A program made the position numbers and the translations under genes. A stretch of DNA of 64,000 bases from Micromonospora sp. NBC_01796 (GTDB lineage: Bacteria > Actinomycetota > Actinomycetes > Mycobacteriales > Micromonosporaceae): NCBI RefSeq assembly GCF_035917455.1, contig NZ_CP109078.1, positions 5,936,001 to 6,000,000 of the forward strand. The letters are read 5' to 3'. Shown piece after piece: positions 7,274 to 14,091 of this stretch (positions are counted from its first letter, which is position 1; each line of letters begins with the position of its first letter). A model generated the notes under the pieces. That model made no database searches, was not told where the DNA came from, and saw only the letters and a list, made by a program, of their open reading frames with translations.

Positions 7274-9874
7274 ATGCTCAAAAGACTCTTTTCCGCCGGC
7301 CTCGTCGCCGTCGGTCTGATCCTCGTCGTCCCGGCCACACCGGCGTCGGCCGCGCAGATCTCCGGGCCGCTCGAGCCGCAGACCGGCACGGTCCGGGGCG
7401 TCTTCACCGACCGATCCGGCAACCCGATCGTCCACGCGTCGATTTCCACCAGCAGCCTGACCTACAACCACTGGCAGCGTTCGGCCTACACGGACGCGCA
7501 GGGGCGCTACGAGATGGATGACGTGCCGGCCGGCCCGGTCACGGTCCGATTCTCGGACGGCACCATCTCGCAGTACGCCCCCGGCAAGCCGAACGCGGAC
7601 GACGCCCAGCGCTACACCGTGGTGCCGGGCCTGGCCACGGTGGTCGACGAGCGGCAGGTACCGACCGGCACGGTCCAGGGCCGGCTCACCGACCAGGCCG
7701 GCAGCCCGGTGGCGCAGGCGTCGGTCTATCTCGACGCCGAGCCGTACTCCTATTTCGCGCCGGGCGCCACGACCGACGCCGACGGCCGCTACTCCATCAC
7801 GCACGTGCCGGCCGGCGAGGTCACCCTGCAGTTCGTGAAGTTTCCGTTCCGCGTGTGGGCACACCAGGAGCACGGCCAGGCCGCCGCCAAGAGGTTCACC
7901 CTGCGCGGCAACCAGACGCTGACCGTGGATGAAAGCCTCCTGCCGACCGGCACCCTGACCGGGCTGATCACCGACGCGGAGGGCAACCCGGCCCAGACCA
8001 GCGTCGTGGCATACGAGGTCGACGGCGACGGCAACTACAACACCAGCACCGGGGCGGACGGTCGGTTCTCGCTTACCGTGCCCGCCGGGCGCTGGCGGGT
8101 CTCGCTCAACGCCCGCCAATGGGTGCCCGGGAAGATCGACGAGGCGGCGGGCAAGATCTTCCGGATCGCCGTGGGGCAGTCCGTCGAGGTGAACGACTCG
8201 CTCCGGCCGACCGGTGCGCTCCGTGTCGAGTTGCGGGACGGCAGCACCAGGGTCGACCAGTACTCGTTTGCCCTCTGGCATGGCGGCACGAAGGTCGCGT
8301 TCGCGAACGGCACAAACGTTGGCTCCCGTACCTTCGAGGACCTCCTGCCGGGCGACTACCTGTTCAGCTACGACGATTACTTCGCGCCCGGCACGCTCCG
8401 GATCGAGGACGCCGTCCCGGTCAAGGTCCGGGCCGGACGGACCAGGACGCTGGAGGTGACGCACCCGGCTCGGTCCACGCTCTCGGGCCGGGTGACCCTG
8501 CCCACCGGGGAGCCGGCGCCCGCGCTCTCCGTGCAGGCCGACGTGATCGCTGAGGGCGTGCACCAGCGCCACACCGTCCAGACGGGTACGGACGGCGAGT
8601 GGCAGATGACCGGTGTGTTCCCGGAGTCGTACCGGATCACGCTCACCAACTCGTCCCGTGAGCTCTCCCAGGACGGCGGTGAGGTAACCGTGGCAGCGGG
8701 CGGTTCCGCGTCGGTGAACTCGACGTGGCACACCGGTGGCTCGCTCGTCGTCAGCGCGGTGGACGCCACCACGGGTGCCCCGGTCGGCAACTACTGCGTC
8801 GCGGTGGTCGCGAAGTTCGACGACTTCTGCACCCAGGGCTCGACGGTGACCGTAGCGGGACTCGCCGCAGGCCCGACCTTGGTCACGCTGAACATGCTGG
8901 ACGGCAGCGACTACCTCGGCAAGAAGGACGTGCCGGTCACCATCCCGGCCGCCGGGCGGGCCACGCTGACCATCCCGGTCGAGATCGGCGGCCGGTTCAA
9001 CGCGCGAGTGGTCGACCGTGCGACGGGGACGACGGCGGGTGAGAGCGTGTGCTTCTACGCCGTACCGCCGGGTGCGGGTGGCACCAGCGAGCGCGCATCC
9101 GCCTGCACCAACAAGCAGGGCATGGGCACCAGCGGCACTCTGGCGCCGGGCACCTACCAACTGTTCGTCAAGCCGCCGGACGGCAGCGCGTACGGGGCGC
9201 AGTGGTTCACCCCGGAGGGCGGCACCGGCGACCAGAGGCAGGCTGCCAAGATCAATATCAAGGCGGGCAAGACCACTCGGCTCGGCACGATCCAGTTGGA
9301 CCCCGCAGGGTCGGTCACCGGCGTGGTGCGCGACCCGGACGGCCAGCCGGTGGAGCACGTCGAGGTCGGGGTCACGGCCTTCGAGATCCCCCGGTCGGAA
9401 CTCTTCCCCGAGGGCACGGACAACGAGGGCGGATACACGGTCGGGAACCTCGGGCCGTACGCGTGGCCCCTGCTCTTCACACCGATCGCCGATCTGCCGC
9501 GGCAGTGGTCCGGCGCGACCGGCAACCGGTTCCAGGCCGAGACGGTGCCGGTCACCAGCGGCGCGACCAGTACCTATGACGCCACGCTGTCGGCGGGTGC
9601 CAAGGTCACTGGAACGGTTACCATCGCACCCGGCGACACCGCCTGGAGCGGCGGCCGGCTGAAGGCACGCGGCGTGAACACCGGCGACCTACTCGCCGTC
9701 GGTGACGTGGCAGGTCAGGGCGGCACCTACGAATTCCGGGTGATCGGCGGTGGCCCGGTCAACCTGGAGTGGTACCTGGCCGACCCGGTGACCAAGTCGA
9801 CCGGCTGGCACGACGGCAACCCGGTGCGGGTGCCCGCGAACGGCCGCGAGCAGCTTGACCTGACCATCGGCTGA
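7274..9874 (+). CDS. Secreted multi-domain protein with carboxypeptidase-regulatory-like repeats
   Basis: The mature protein of about 840 residues follows a Sec signal (MLKRLFSAGLVAVGLILVV, cleavage after PASAA). It is a string of beta-sandwich CarboxypepD_reg/SdrB-like repeats. Each opens with a GTVxGxxTDxxGNPxxxAxV phrase (for example TGTVQGRLTDQAGSPVAQAS, TGTLTGLITDAEGNPAQTS) and closes with DADGRYxxxxVPAG. At least seven such units are visible; no enzyme domain is seen. These proteins act as extracellular structural or binding modules. The ATG was chosen over an in-frame TTG nine bases upstream because of its spacing from GGAG. A strong hairpin follows the stop. Confidence 0.82.
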   Translation: MLKRLFSAGLVAVGLILVVPATPASAAQISGPLEPQTGTVRGVFTDRSGNPIVHASISTSSLTYNHWQRSAYTDAQGRYEMDDVPAGPVTVRFSDGTISQYAPGKPNADDAQRYTVVPGLATVVDERQVPTGTVQGRLTDQAGSPVAQASVYLDAEPYSYFAPGATTDADGRYSITHVPAGEVTLQFVKFPFRVWAHQEHGQAAAKRFTLRGNQTLTVDESLLPTGTLTGLITDAEGNPAQTSVVAYEVDGDGNYNTSTGADGRFSLTVPAGRWRVSLNARQWVPGKIDEAAGKIFRIAVGQSVEVNDSLRPTGALRVELRDGSTRVDQYSFALWHGGTKVAFANGTNVGSRTFEDLLPGDYLFSYDDYFAPGTLRIEDAVPVKVRAGRTRTLEVTHPARSTLSGRVTLPTGEPAPALSVQADVIAEGVHQRHTVQTGTDGEWQMTGVFPESYRITLTNSSRELSQDGGEVTVAAGGSASVNSTWHTGGSLVVSAVDATTGAPVGNYCVAVVAKFDDFCTQGSTVTVAGLAAGPTLVTLNMLDGSDYLGKKDVPVTIPAAGRATLTIPVEIGGRFNARVVDRATGTTAGESVCFYAVPPGAGGTSERASACTNKQGMGTSGTLAPGTYQLFVKPPDGSAYGAQWFTPEGGTGDQRQAAKINIKAGKTTRLGTIQLDPAGSVTGVVRDPDGQPVEHVEVGVTAFEIPRSELFPEGTDNEGGYTVGNLGPYAWPLLFTPIADLPRQWSGATGNRFQAETVPVTSGATSTYDATLSAGAKVTGTVTIAPGDTAWSGGRLKARGVNTGDLLAVGDVAGQGGTYEFRVIGGGPVNLEWYLADPVTKSTGWHDGNPVRVPANGREQLDLTIG

Positions 9875-9885
9875 GCCGTGGGGCC

Positions 9886-9911
9886 GGGCCGGCGACCGCC
9901 GTCGCCGGCCC
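9886..9911 (+). terminator. Perfect 11-bp hairpin
   Basis: GGGCCGGCGAC, loop CGCC, exact complement, twelve bases after the stop of the secreted repeat protein. Confidence 0.7.
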
Positions 9912-9960
9912 GCCTCCGCTCCGGACCAACGCCCGTCGGGGCGAACTCCGGGGGATTCGG

Positions 9961-10458
9961 CTACTTCTCGCCACGACCTGCTTCAGGGGTCGGTTCGACC
10001 GCAAACTGTTGTCCGGAGGCGGCCAGGGCTGCCATCAGGTCGGGAAACTCGTGTGGCGACTTGGAGAACAGCGCTTGGAAGACCGGGCGGCGGGAGACCG
10101 CGACGGCGATTCGCTGCCACCCTTGATCGTGATGCGGGTCCGGAAACCGCTTGGCCACCCGGTTTGCATGGTCAATCGCCCCGGCCATCACGTCGGCCAC
10201 CAGCAGCGCTCGATCACGGTTAGGGTCGTCGTCGGCGAGGGGACGGCCTTCCAGCACGTACGACCGGAGTTCAGGATGCTCGAAGATCATCATTAGGGCC
10301 TGGTCGTACCGCTCGCTCGCGGAGTTCAGCGCCTCATACCGTCCCATCAGGTTGGTGATTTGCGTCTGCTCCCGCAACTTGCTGGTCTGCCGCGCGAGCA
10401 GGAGCAGGGAGACCACTACCGCAACCGCGCTTACCGACTCCGCAATGTCCCCGAGCAT
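9961..10458 (-). CDS. Small membrane-anchored protein of unknown function
   Basis: The 165-residue protein has one N-terminal membrane helix (residues about 8-23, SVSAVAVVVSLLLLARQ). A helical cytoplasmic part follows, containing YDQALMMIFEHPELRSYVLEGRPL. The HPELRxY phrase after a single anchor helix recurs in actinobacterial DUF6082-like proteins, a resemblance rather than a secure match. GGGGAG six bases upstream supports the ATG. It is transcribed toward the secreted repeat protein and seems monocistronic. No function is known. Confidence 0.7.
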   Translation of the reverse strand: MLGDIAESVSAVAVVVSLLLLARQTSKLREQTQITNLMGRYEALNSASERYDQALMMIFEHPELRSYVLEGRPLADDDPNRDRALLVADVMAGAIDHANRVAKRFPDPHHDQGWQRIAVAVSRRPVFQALFSKSPHEFPDLMAALAASGQQFAVEPTPEAGRGEK

Positions 10459-10542
10459 GGCTCTCCCCGCAGTCGTCGTCTCCCTTCAGGATAGGAATCG
10501 GCCTCAAGAACGTGGCGGTCGCCGGGCTCCGGCGAGGCCCCG

Positions 10543-10583
10543 GGTGGGCTGTGCCGGCAGCATCGGCGCCGGCACAGCCCACC
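10543..10583 (-). terminator. Perfect 16-bp hairpin terminator
   Basis: GGTGGGCTGTGCCGGC, a nine-base loop, exact complement. It lies about 70 bases past the stop of the GH62 remnant and was presumably its terminator. Confidence 0.72.
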
Positions 10584-10650
10584 GTGATTTGCTCGCATCG
10601 CCTGTGTCCCGAACGGTTTCACGAACGAGATCCACGGCCGTGGGACGGAC

Positions 10651-11133
10651 CTAGCGCTGCCGTGTGAGCAGTCCTGGCCGGTAGGGCAGGAGTCCGTAGT
10701 CGCCGCCGGAGCTGGGGGATCGTCCCTGGTAGAGCAACTGCAGGTTGCAGGGATCGACGGTCATGGTCTGATCGGCGTTGCTGCGGATCAGTTCGCCGTG
10801 GCTGATGTCGTTGGTCCAGGTGGCGCCGCTGTTGGCCTTGCCGGCGAAGGGATTGTTCTCGGTCGCGGCCTGCGGGGTCCACGAACCGCCGAGACTGGTG
10901 GCGGTGAACGAGCGGAAGTAGCGACCCTGCGAGCCGATGGCCTCGACGAGCATGAGGTATTGGTTCTGGCCCTGGATCTTGTAGACCTGAACCGCTTCGA
11001 ACAGGTTGTTCGTCGTGTCGCTCATGATCACCGTCGAGGTGGAGCCGAAGCTGCCCGGGAAGTTTCCGATGGGCATGCTGGCGCGGTAGATCTTGCCGTT
11101 GTCCCCGGCGAGGAACAGGTACATGTTCGTGCT
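10651..11133 (-). pseudogene. GH62 alpha-L-arabinofuranosidase, C-terminal fragment only
   Basis: About 160 residues match the C-terminal half of secreted GH62 arabinofuranosidases very closely: [80 protein letters not shown] and the end PYRPGLLT. The signal peptide, any CBM and the N-terminal half of the five-bladed propeller, with the general catalytic residues located there, are missing. Homology stops abruptly around the codons for S-T-N at 11125-11133; upstream the frame is unrelated. The enzyme removes arabinose side chains from arabinoxylan, but this fragment cannot be active. The terminator is retained, which points to a deletion or recombination that removed the 5' half. Confidence 0.85.
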
Positions 11134-11169
11134 CGTTTCGTCCCGGGTGTCGGTCGGGTAGGTGAGGGC

Positions 11170-11703
11170 ATGGATCGCAACGTGGTCAAGGTGGTGCTCG
11201 CCGCTTGGGAACGACCCGACTTCCGGGCTGGCCTGCGGCACCTGATCGACCTTGACGAGGTGACGTCTCTGCTTGCCGCGCTGGCCGTCGACGATCACGA
11301 CGACGAGGTGCGGCATCGGGCGATGGAGCTGCTGCGGTCGGCGCTGGAGACAGCGGAGATCCGTGGTGCGGTCCTGCTGCTGATAGAGACCGACGACATC
11401 CGGCGCAGCCTCGCGGACGCGATCTCGGACAACCTTACCGACCGCCCGGGTCTTGCGTCGTCGATCCGTGCGGCTCTGGACGATCCCGCTGTCCGCGCCG
11501 AGATCCGCGACGCCCTCGAGTCGCAGGGGTTGCGGACACTGGTGTGGAAGGTGGCGGAGGATGAGTTCCGCGGCCGTCGACTGACGCTGGTCGGGGAGGC
11601 GACGTTGCTGTTCCTCCGGCACCGGCCCGCCCGCCGGCTGGTTTGGGCGCTGAAGCGGCACGGCGTCATCCGAGAGTTGCGCCGCGGGCCGGCATCTGCC
11701 TGA
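11170..11703 (+). CDS. Helical repeat-like protein of unknown function, possibly 5'-truncated
   Basis: The 177-residue sequence is almost entirely amphipathic helix ([60 protein letters not shown]). It ends with a basic stretch [16 protein letters not shown]. It looks HEAT/ARM-like without a clear repeat. GGTGAGGG precedes the ATG closely. The start lies only about 37 bases from the breakpoint that truncates the divergent GH62 gene, so this gene may also have lost its 5' end, with the present start supplied by foreign sequence. Function is unknown. Confidence 0.6.
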   Translation: MDRNVVKVVLAAWERPDFRAGLRHLIDLDEVTSLLAALAVDDHDDEVRHRAMELLRSALETAEIRGAVLLLIETDDIRRSLADAISDNLTDRPGLASSIRAALDDPAVRAEIRDALESQGLRTLVWKVAEDEFRGRRLTLVGEATLLFLRHRPARRLVWALKRHGVIRELRRGPASA

Positions 11704-11933
11704 TCGGGCACGGCAACCGTCATCCGCGCACGCGGTGCTCTGGCTGCTGGTCGATGACGACCGTCGGCGTGTCGGCGGGGGGGCATCACCATGATCGGTC
11801 CTTGACCGCCGCAACGTAGCGGCAGGGCGGCCCCTGATGGGTCGCTCCGACACGAACCAGTGCTGCGAGGCCGGTGCGGGTTCATGTTCGACTGTGGTCA
11901 ATTGTTCGGGTGACGGGGAGCGGAGGCGACGAG

Positions 11934-12201
11934 GCTCCGGCCGCGGAGCTGCTGCCGGCGTCCACCGCGTCGTGGGGGCCCGGCGTGGACAAACGGCCGA
12001 ACAGCCTCATGCGCCTGGCCGACGGCGGATACGTCGGGTACGACGGCCTGATCGTCGCCACCGGGGTTCGTCCTCGTCGGCTGCCCGGTCGGGGCGGCCA
12101 CGTGCTGCGGACCCTGCACGACGCCGTCGAGCTGCGCAAACGTCTCGGGCCGGGCCGGGCCGGCGCCTGGCCGTGGTCGGTGCGGGATTTCTGGCCGGGC
12201 A
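11934..12201 (+). pseudogene. Ferredoxin-reductase-type FAD oxidoreductase fragment, frameshifted
   Basis: MRLADGGYVGYDGLIVATGV and RRLPGRGGHVLRTLHDAVEL form the characteristic middle of the Pyr_redox_2 fold, as in rubredoxin/ferredoxin reductases acting with Rieske or P450 systems. The NAD-binding glycine motif RRLAVVGAGFLAGH follows in another frame. The break lies in a GGGCC tandem repeat at about 12148-12165, consistent with a five-base slippage insertion. Both the N-terminal FAD motif and everything after the NAD motif are missing, the latter cut off where the MFS gene ends. Confidence 0.72.
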
Positions 12202-13446
12202 CTACGCGACGCTGAGCCCCGAGCAGGAACGGGCACTGGCGCTCTGTGCGCGACTCCAGAGGACAATGGGCAGCACAGCGAAGAGAATGCTCGCGAGCCC
12301 GAGAAGGCTGATGGCCGCGGCGACGCCGGTCACATCGGCGATCAGCCCGGCGAGGGCGGCGCCGAGTCCGTGCGCGGTGAGGTTCGTGGACGCCGCGATG
12401 CCCATTCCACGGGCCCTTTGGTCGGCGGTGAGCAGTTCCGCGAACGTGGACACCGAGATGACGATGAGCACCGCCCACGCGGCGCCGCTGAGACCGAAGA
12501 CCAGCATGATCAGGTACGGGTTGTCCAGCGTCACGACGGCCAGCAGCGGCAGACCGGGTGCGATGCACGCCACCGGGAACGCCTTCGGGTACTGGGCCGC
12601 GGTGACGTATGTGGCGAAGAGCCACAGGACCACCACGGCGAACAGTCCGGCCGAGGCCATGAACAGTCCGACCCACCGGGGGCTGAGGCCCACCTCGGCG
12701 GCGAGCGCCACGGCGAGCGCCTCCGGGGCGATGAGGAACAGGGCTGAGAAGGTCATCAGGAAGATCGCGCGCAGGGCCGGCGAGTGCCAGACCAGGCGGA
12801 ACGTCGATGAGACGGCCGTCCGCTCGCCGGCCGCTGCGGCGGCCGGGCGGTGTCGGACGAACAGTAGGACGATGATCGCCGACACCGCGAAGGTGATGCC
12901 GTCGATGATCAGACAGGTGGTGGGGGCGAAGGCGGTGGCGAGGAAACCACCGGAGGCGAATCCCGCCAGCGTCGCGCCCTGGTTCAACGACTGCCGCAGT
13001 GCCATTCCGGCGCCGTACTGCTCCTGCGGCAGGATGTCGCGCAGCAGCGCGAGGCGAGCGGCCTGGTAGGGGCCGCTCAGCAAGGCCGACGTCGCCACCA
13101 GGGCGCACAGCAGCGGCAGCGGGGCACCGGGAACCGCCATGGCAAGGACGACCACCGCCCGGATCGCGTCGATCACCACCAGAACCTCACGGCGGGGCCG
13201 ACGGTCGGCCACCGACGAGAGCAGGATCCCGCCCACGACGGTGGGCAGGTACGTCAGCGCGTAGGTCAGCCCGCTGAGCCCGGCGGATCCGGTACGTCCG
13301 AAGACCAGCAGGGCCAACGCAACCCGGGCGAGTTGGTCTCCGAGCACCGACAGCAACTCGGTCACGGCGATGGCGCGGAACTCTCGATTGCGCAGCAGCG
13401 TTCTCATGGCGCGGCGTCCCTTCCGGTCCGGGTCCCGGTTCGACAC
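12202..13446 (-). CDS. MFS drug-efflux-type transporter
   Basis: The 414-residue protein has about 12 membrane segments and the MFS_3 (MefA/Tap-like) layout. It starts with a soluble LLRNREFRAIAVTELLSVLGDQ, the segment-1 signature of macrolide/multidrug exporters of this group. The loop-2 motif SSVADRRPRREVLVVID and the NQGATLAGFASGG segment follow. It should export small hydrophobic compounds using the proton gradient. It is transcribed divergently from the ABC-F resistance-type gene, an arrangement recalling the functional pairing of mef and msr, though those are co-directional. The substrate is not known. The last 15 residues (SRAQSASARSCSGLSVA) look non-native, perhaps because the end abuts the oxidoreductase remnant. 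Confidence 0.8.
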   Translation of the reverse strand: MSNRDPDRKGRRAMRTLLRNREFRAIAVTELLSVLGDQLARVALALLVFGRTGSAGLSGLTYALTYLPTVVGGILLSSVADRRPRREVLVVIDAIRAVVVLAMAVPGAPLPLLCALVATSALLSGPYQAARLALLRDILPQEQYGAGMALRQSLNQGATLAGFASGGFLATAFAPTTCLIIDGITFAVSAIIVLLFVRHRPAAAAAGERTAVSSTFRLVWHSPALRAIFLMTFSALFLIAPEALAVALAAEVGLSPRWVGLFMASAGLFAVVVLWLFATYVTAAQYPKAFPVACIAPGLPLLAVVTLDNPYLIMLVFGLSGAAWAVLIVISVSTFAELLTADQRARGMGIAASTNLTAHGLGAALAGLIADVTGVAAAISLLGLASILFAVLPIVLWSRAQSASARSCSGLSVA

Positions 13447-13471
13447 GATGTCGCCCAGACACTGCCACCGC

Positions 13472-13516
13472 GCACTGAATCGCCTCTTCCTTTACGGAGG
13501 GCTCCGGGTTCAGTGC
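13472..13516. promoter_or_regulatory. Hairpin in the MFS/ABC-F divergent region
   Basis: GCACTGAA at 13472 pairs perfectly with TTCAGTGC at 13509, enclosing a G/C-rich loop with an internal CTCC/GGAG pairing. It lies between the MFS start and the octapeptide ORF and could be an operator or a leader structure of the MFS transcript. Confidence 0.4.
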
Positions 13517-13574
13517 CTGTCAACTCGTCGATGGTTGGCTATGCCTCAGCGCTGATGACCCTGAGGAGGTGGCC

Positions 13575-13601
13575 ATGAAGAAGCTCACGCCGTACTGGTG
13601 A
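13575..13601 (+). CDS. Octapeptide ORF MKKLTPYW, candidate leader peptide
   Basis: An ATG preceded at five bases by GAGGAGG, an excellent ribosome binding site, opens an eight-codon frame M-K-K-L-T-P-Y-W followed by TGA. Two stable hairpins follow within 100 bases. A perfect binding site before so short a frame, followed by structured RNA and upstream of an ABC-F gene, is the layout of an attenuator leader peptide. Pro-Tyr-Trp before the stop could favour stalling (inference). A tiny peptide product is the alternative. No modifying enzyme lies next to it. Confidence 0.45.
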   Translation: MKKLTPYW

Positions 13602-13615
13602 TCCGAAGGTGCCAG

Positions 13616-13697
13616 CAGGCTGCCCGAGATGGCACGCCTACGTACGGGCAGCCCTGGTGACGGCCGGCGGAAGTCTCTTCGGGGGACACCGCCGGCC
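13616..13697 (+). promoter_or_regulatory. Two consecutive RNA hairpins after the octapeptide ORF
   Basis: CAGGCTGCCCG (13616) pairs with CGGGCAGCCCTG (13645) with one bulged base. GGCCGGCGG (13662) pairs perfectly with CCGCCGGCC (13689). There is no U run. Either hairpin could act as an intrinsic-type or Rho-assisted attenuator between the octapeptide ORF and the ABC-F gene. Confidence 0.5.
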
Positions 13698-13893
13698 GGT
13701 CCCCTGGGGCAGAACGCCGACGGCCCCTCGGCCTTCCGTTCGAGGAGCCTTGCCGCCCGGGAGCACCGGGTGAATCAGCAACGGCGCCAGCCAGCGAGCA
13801 CACGATGAACGCTGGGCCCAGGATCCTGGTGGTGGCGCGTGGACGTTGAGGAGCGCGTGCTCCCAGGTCTGCGCCTGGCTCGGATGATCCTGC

Positions 13894-13927
13894 TAAAATC
13901 CCCGTCATGGGTACGCTGGTTCTCTAG
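13894..13927 (+). promoter_or_regulatory. TAAAAT -10 element and leaderless uORF MGTLVL
   Basis: TAAAAT at 13894-13899 is followed seven bases later by ATG GGT ACG CTG GTT CTC TAG (13907-13927). A -10 hexamer at this distance would start transcription at the ATG, so the six-codon frame would be translated leaderlessly from the first base; no Shine-Dalgarno is present. Short leaderless uORFs before structured leaders are a known control device of actinobacterial antibiotic-response genes such as whiB7. No good -35 is visible. An alternative reading of the AT-rich run as a WhiB7-type element before a promoter further down (TAGTAC at 13926) cannot be excluded. Confidence 0.5.
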
Positions 13928-14012
13928 TACGGGACGCCGCGTTGAGTCTTCTCCGCGGCGGGTCCTACGCGCGCCCGGCGAAGAGGCCGTTGTAGGCGCG
14001 AGGTCCCCGTAC
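13927..14012 (+). promoter_or_regulatory. Leader with mutually exclusive folds upstream of the ABC-F gene
   Basis: GGACGCCGCG (13932-13941) can pair with CGCGGCGGGTCC (13954-13965, two-base bulge). Alternatively GTACGGGAC (13927-13935) can pair with GTCCCCGTAC (14003-14012, one bulge), enclosing a CCTAC/GTAGG stem (13964-13968 with 13992-13996). The alternatives share bases 13932-13935, so only one can form. The first arm begins at the uORF stop codon, so a ribosome held there would mask it and switch the fold. This is the geometry of ribosome-mediated attenuation; it is seen in the sequence but untested. Confidence 0.5.
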
Positions 14013-14091
14013 ATTCGTGCGCGTCCTCAGGGAGCGCATGTACCGCGACCGCTGGCGTTATCGCCCGCAGATCGCGAAGAGGAGCCCTGTG

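Noticed and set aside
7232-9358. A 708-codon open frame on the minus strand
   Set aside because: It lies wholly opposite the secreted repeat protein, which has a signal peptide and clear repeats. The minus frame has no motif and typical GC-frame shadow composition.
10798-11169. 5' extension of the helical protein gene
   Set aside because: These 124 codons are the antisense of the GH62 fragment; the frame becomes protein-like only after the ATG at 11170.
13907-13927. Reading TAGTAC at 13926 as the main -10 of the ABC-F gene, with the AT-rich run as a WhiB7-type element
   Set aside because: Not fully excluded, but the -10 to ATG spacing of the uORF and the position of the folds fit the leaderless reading better, and no good -35 supports the alternative.
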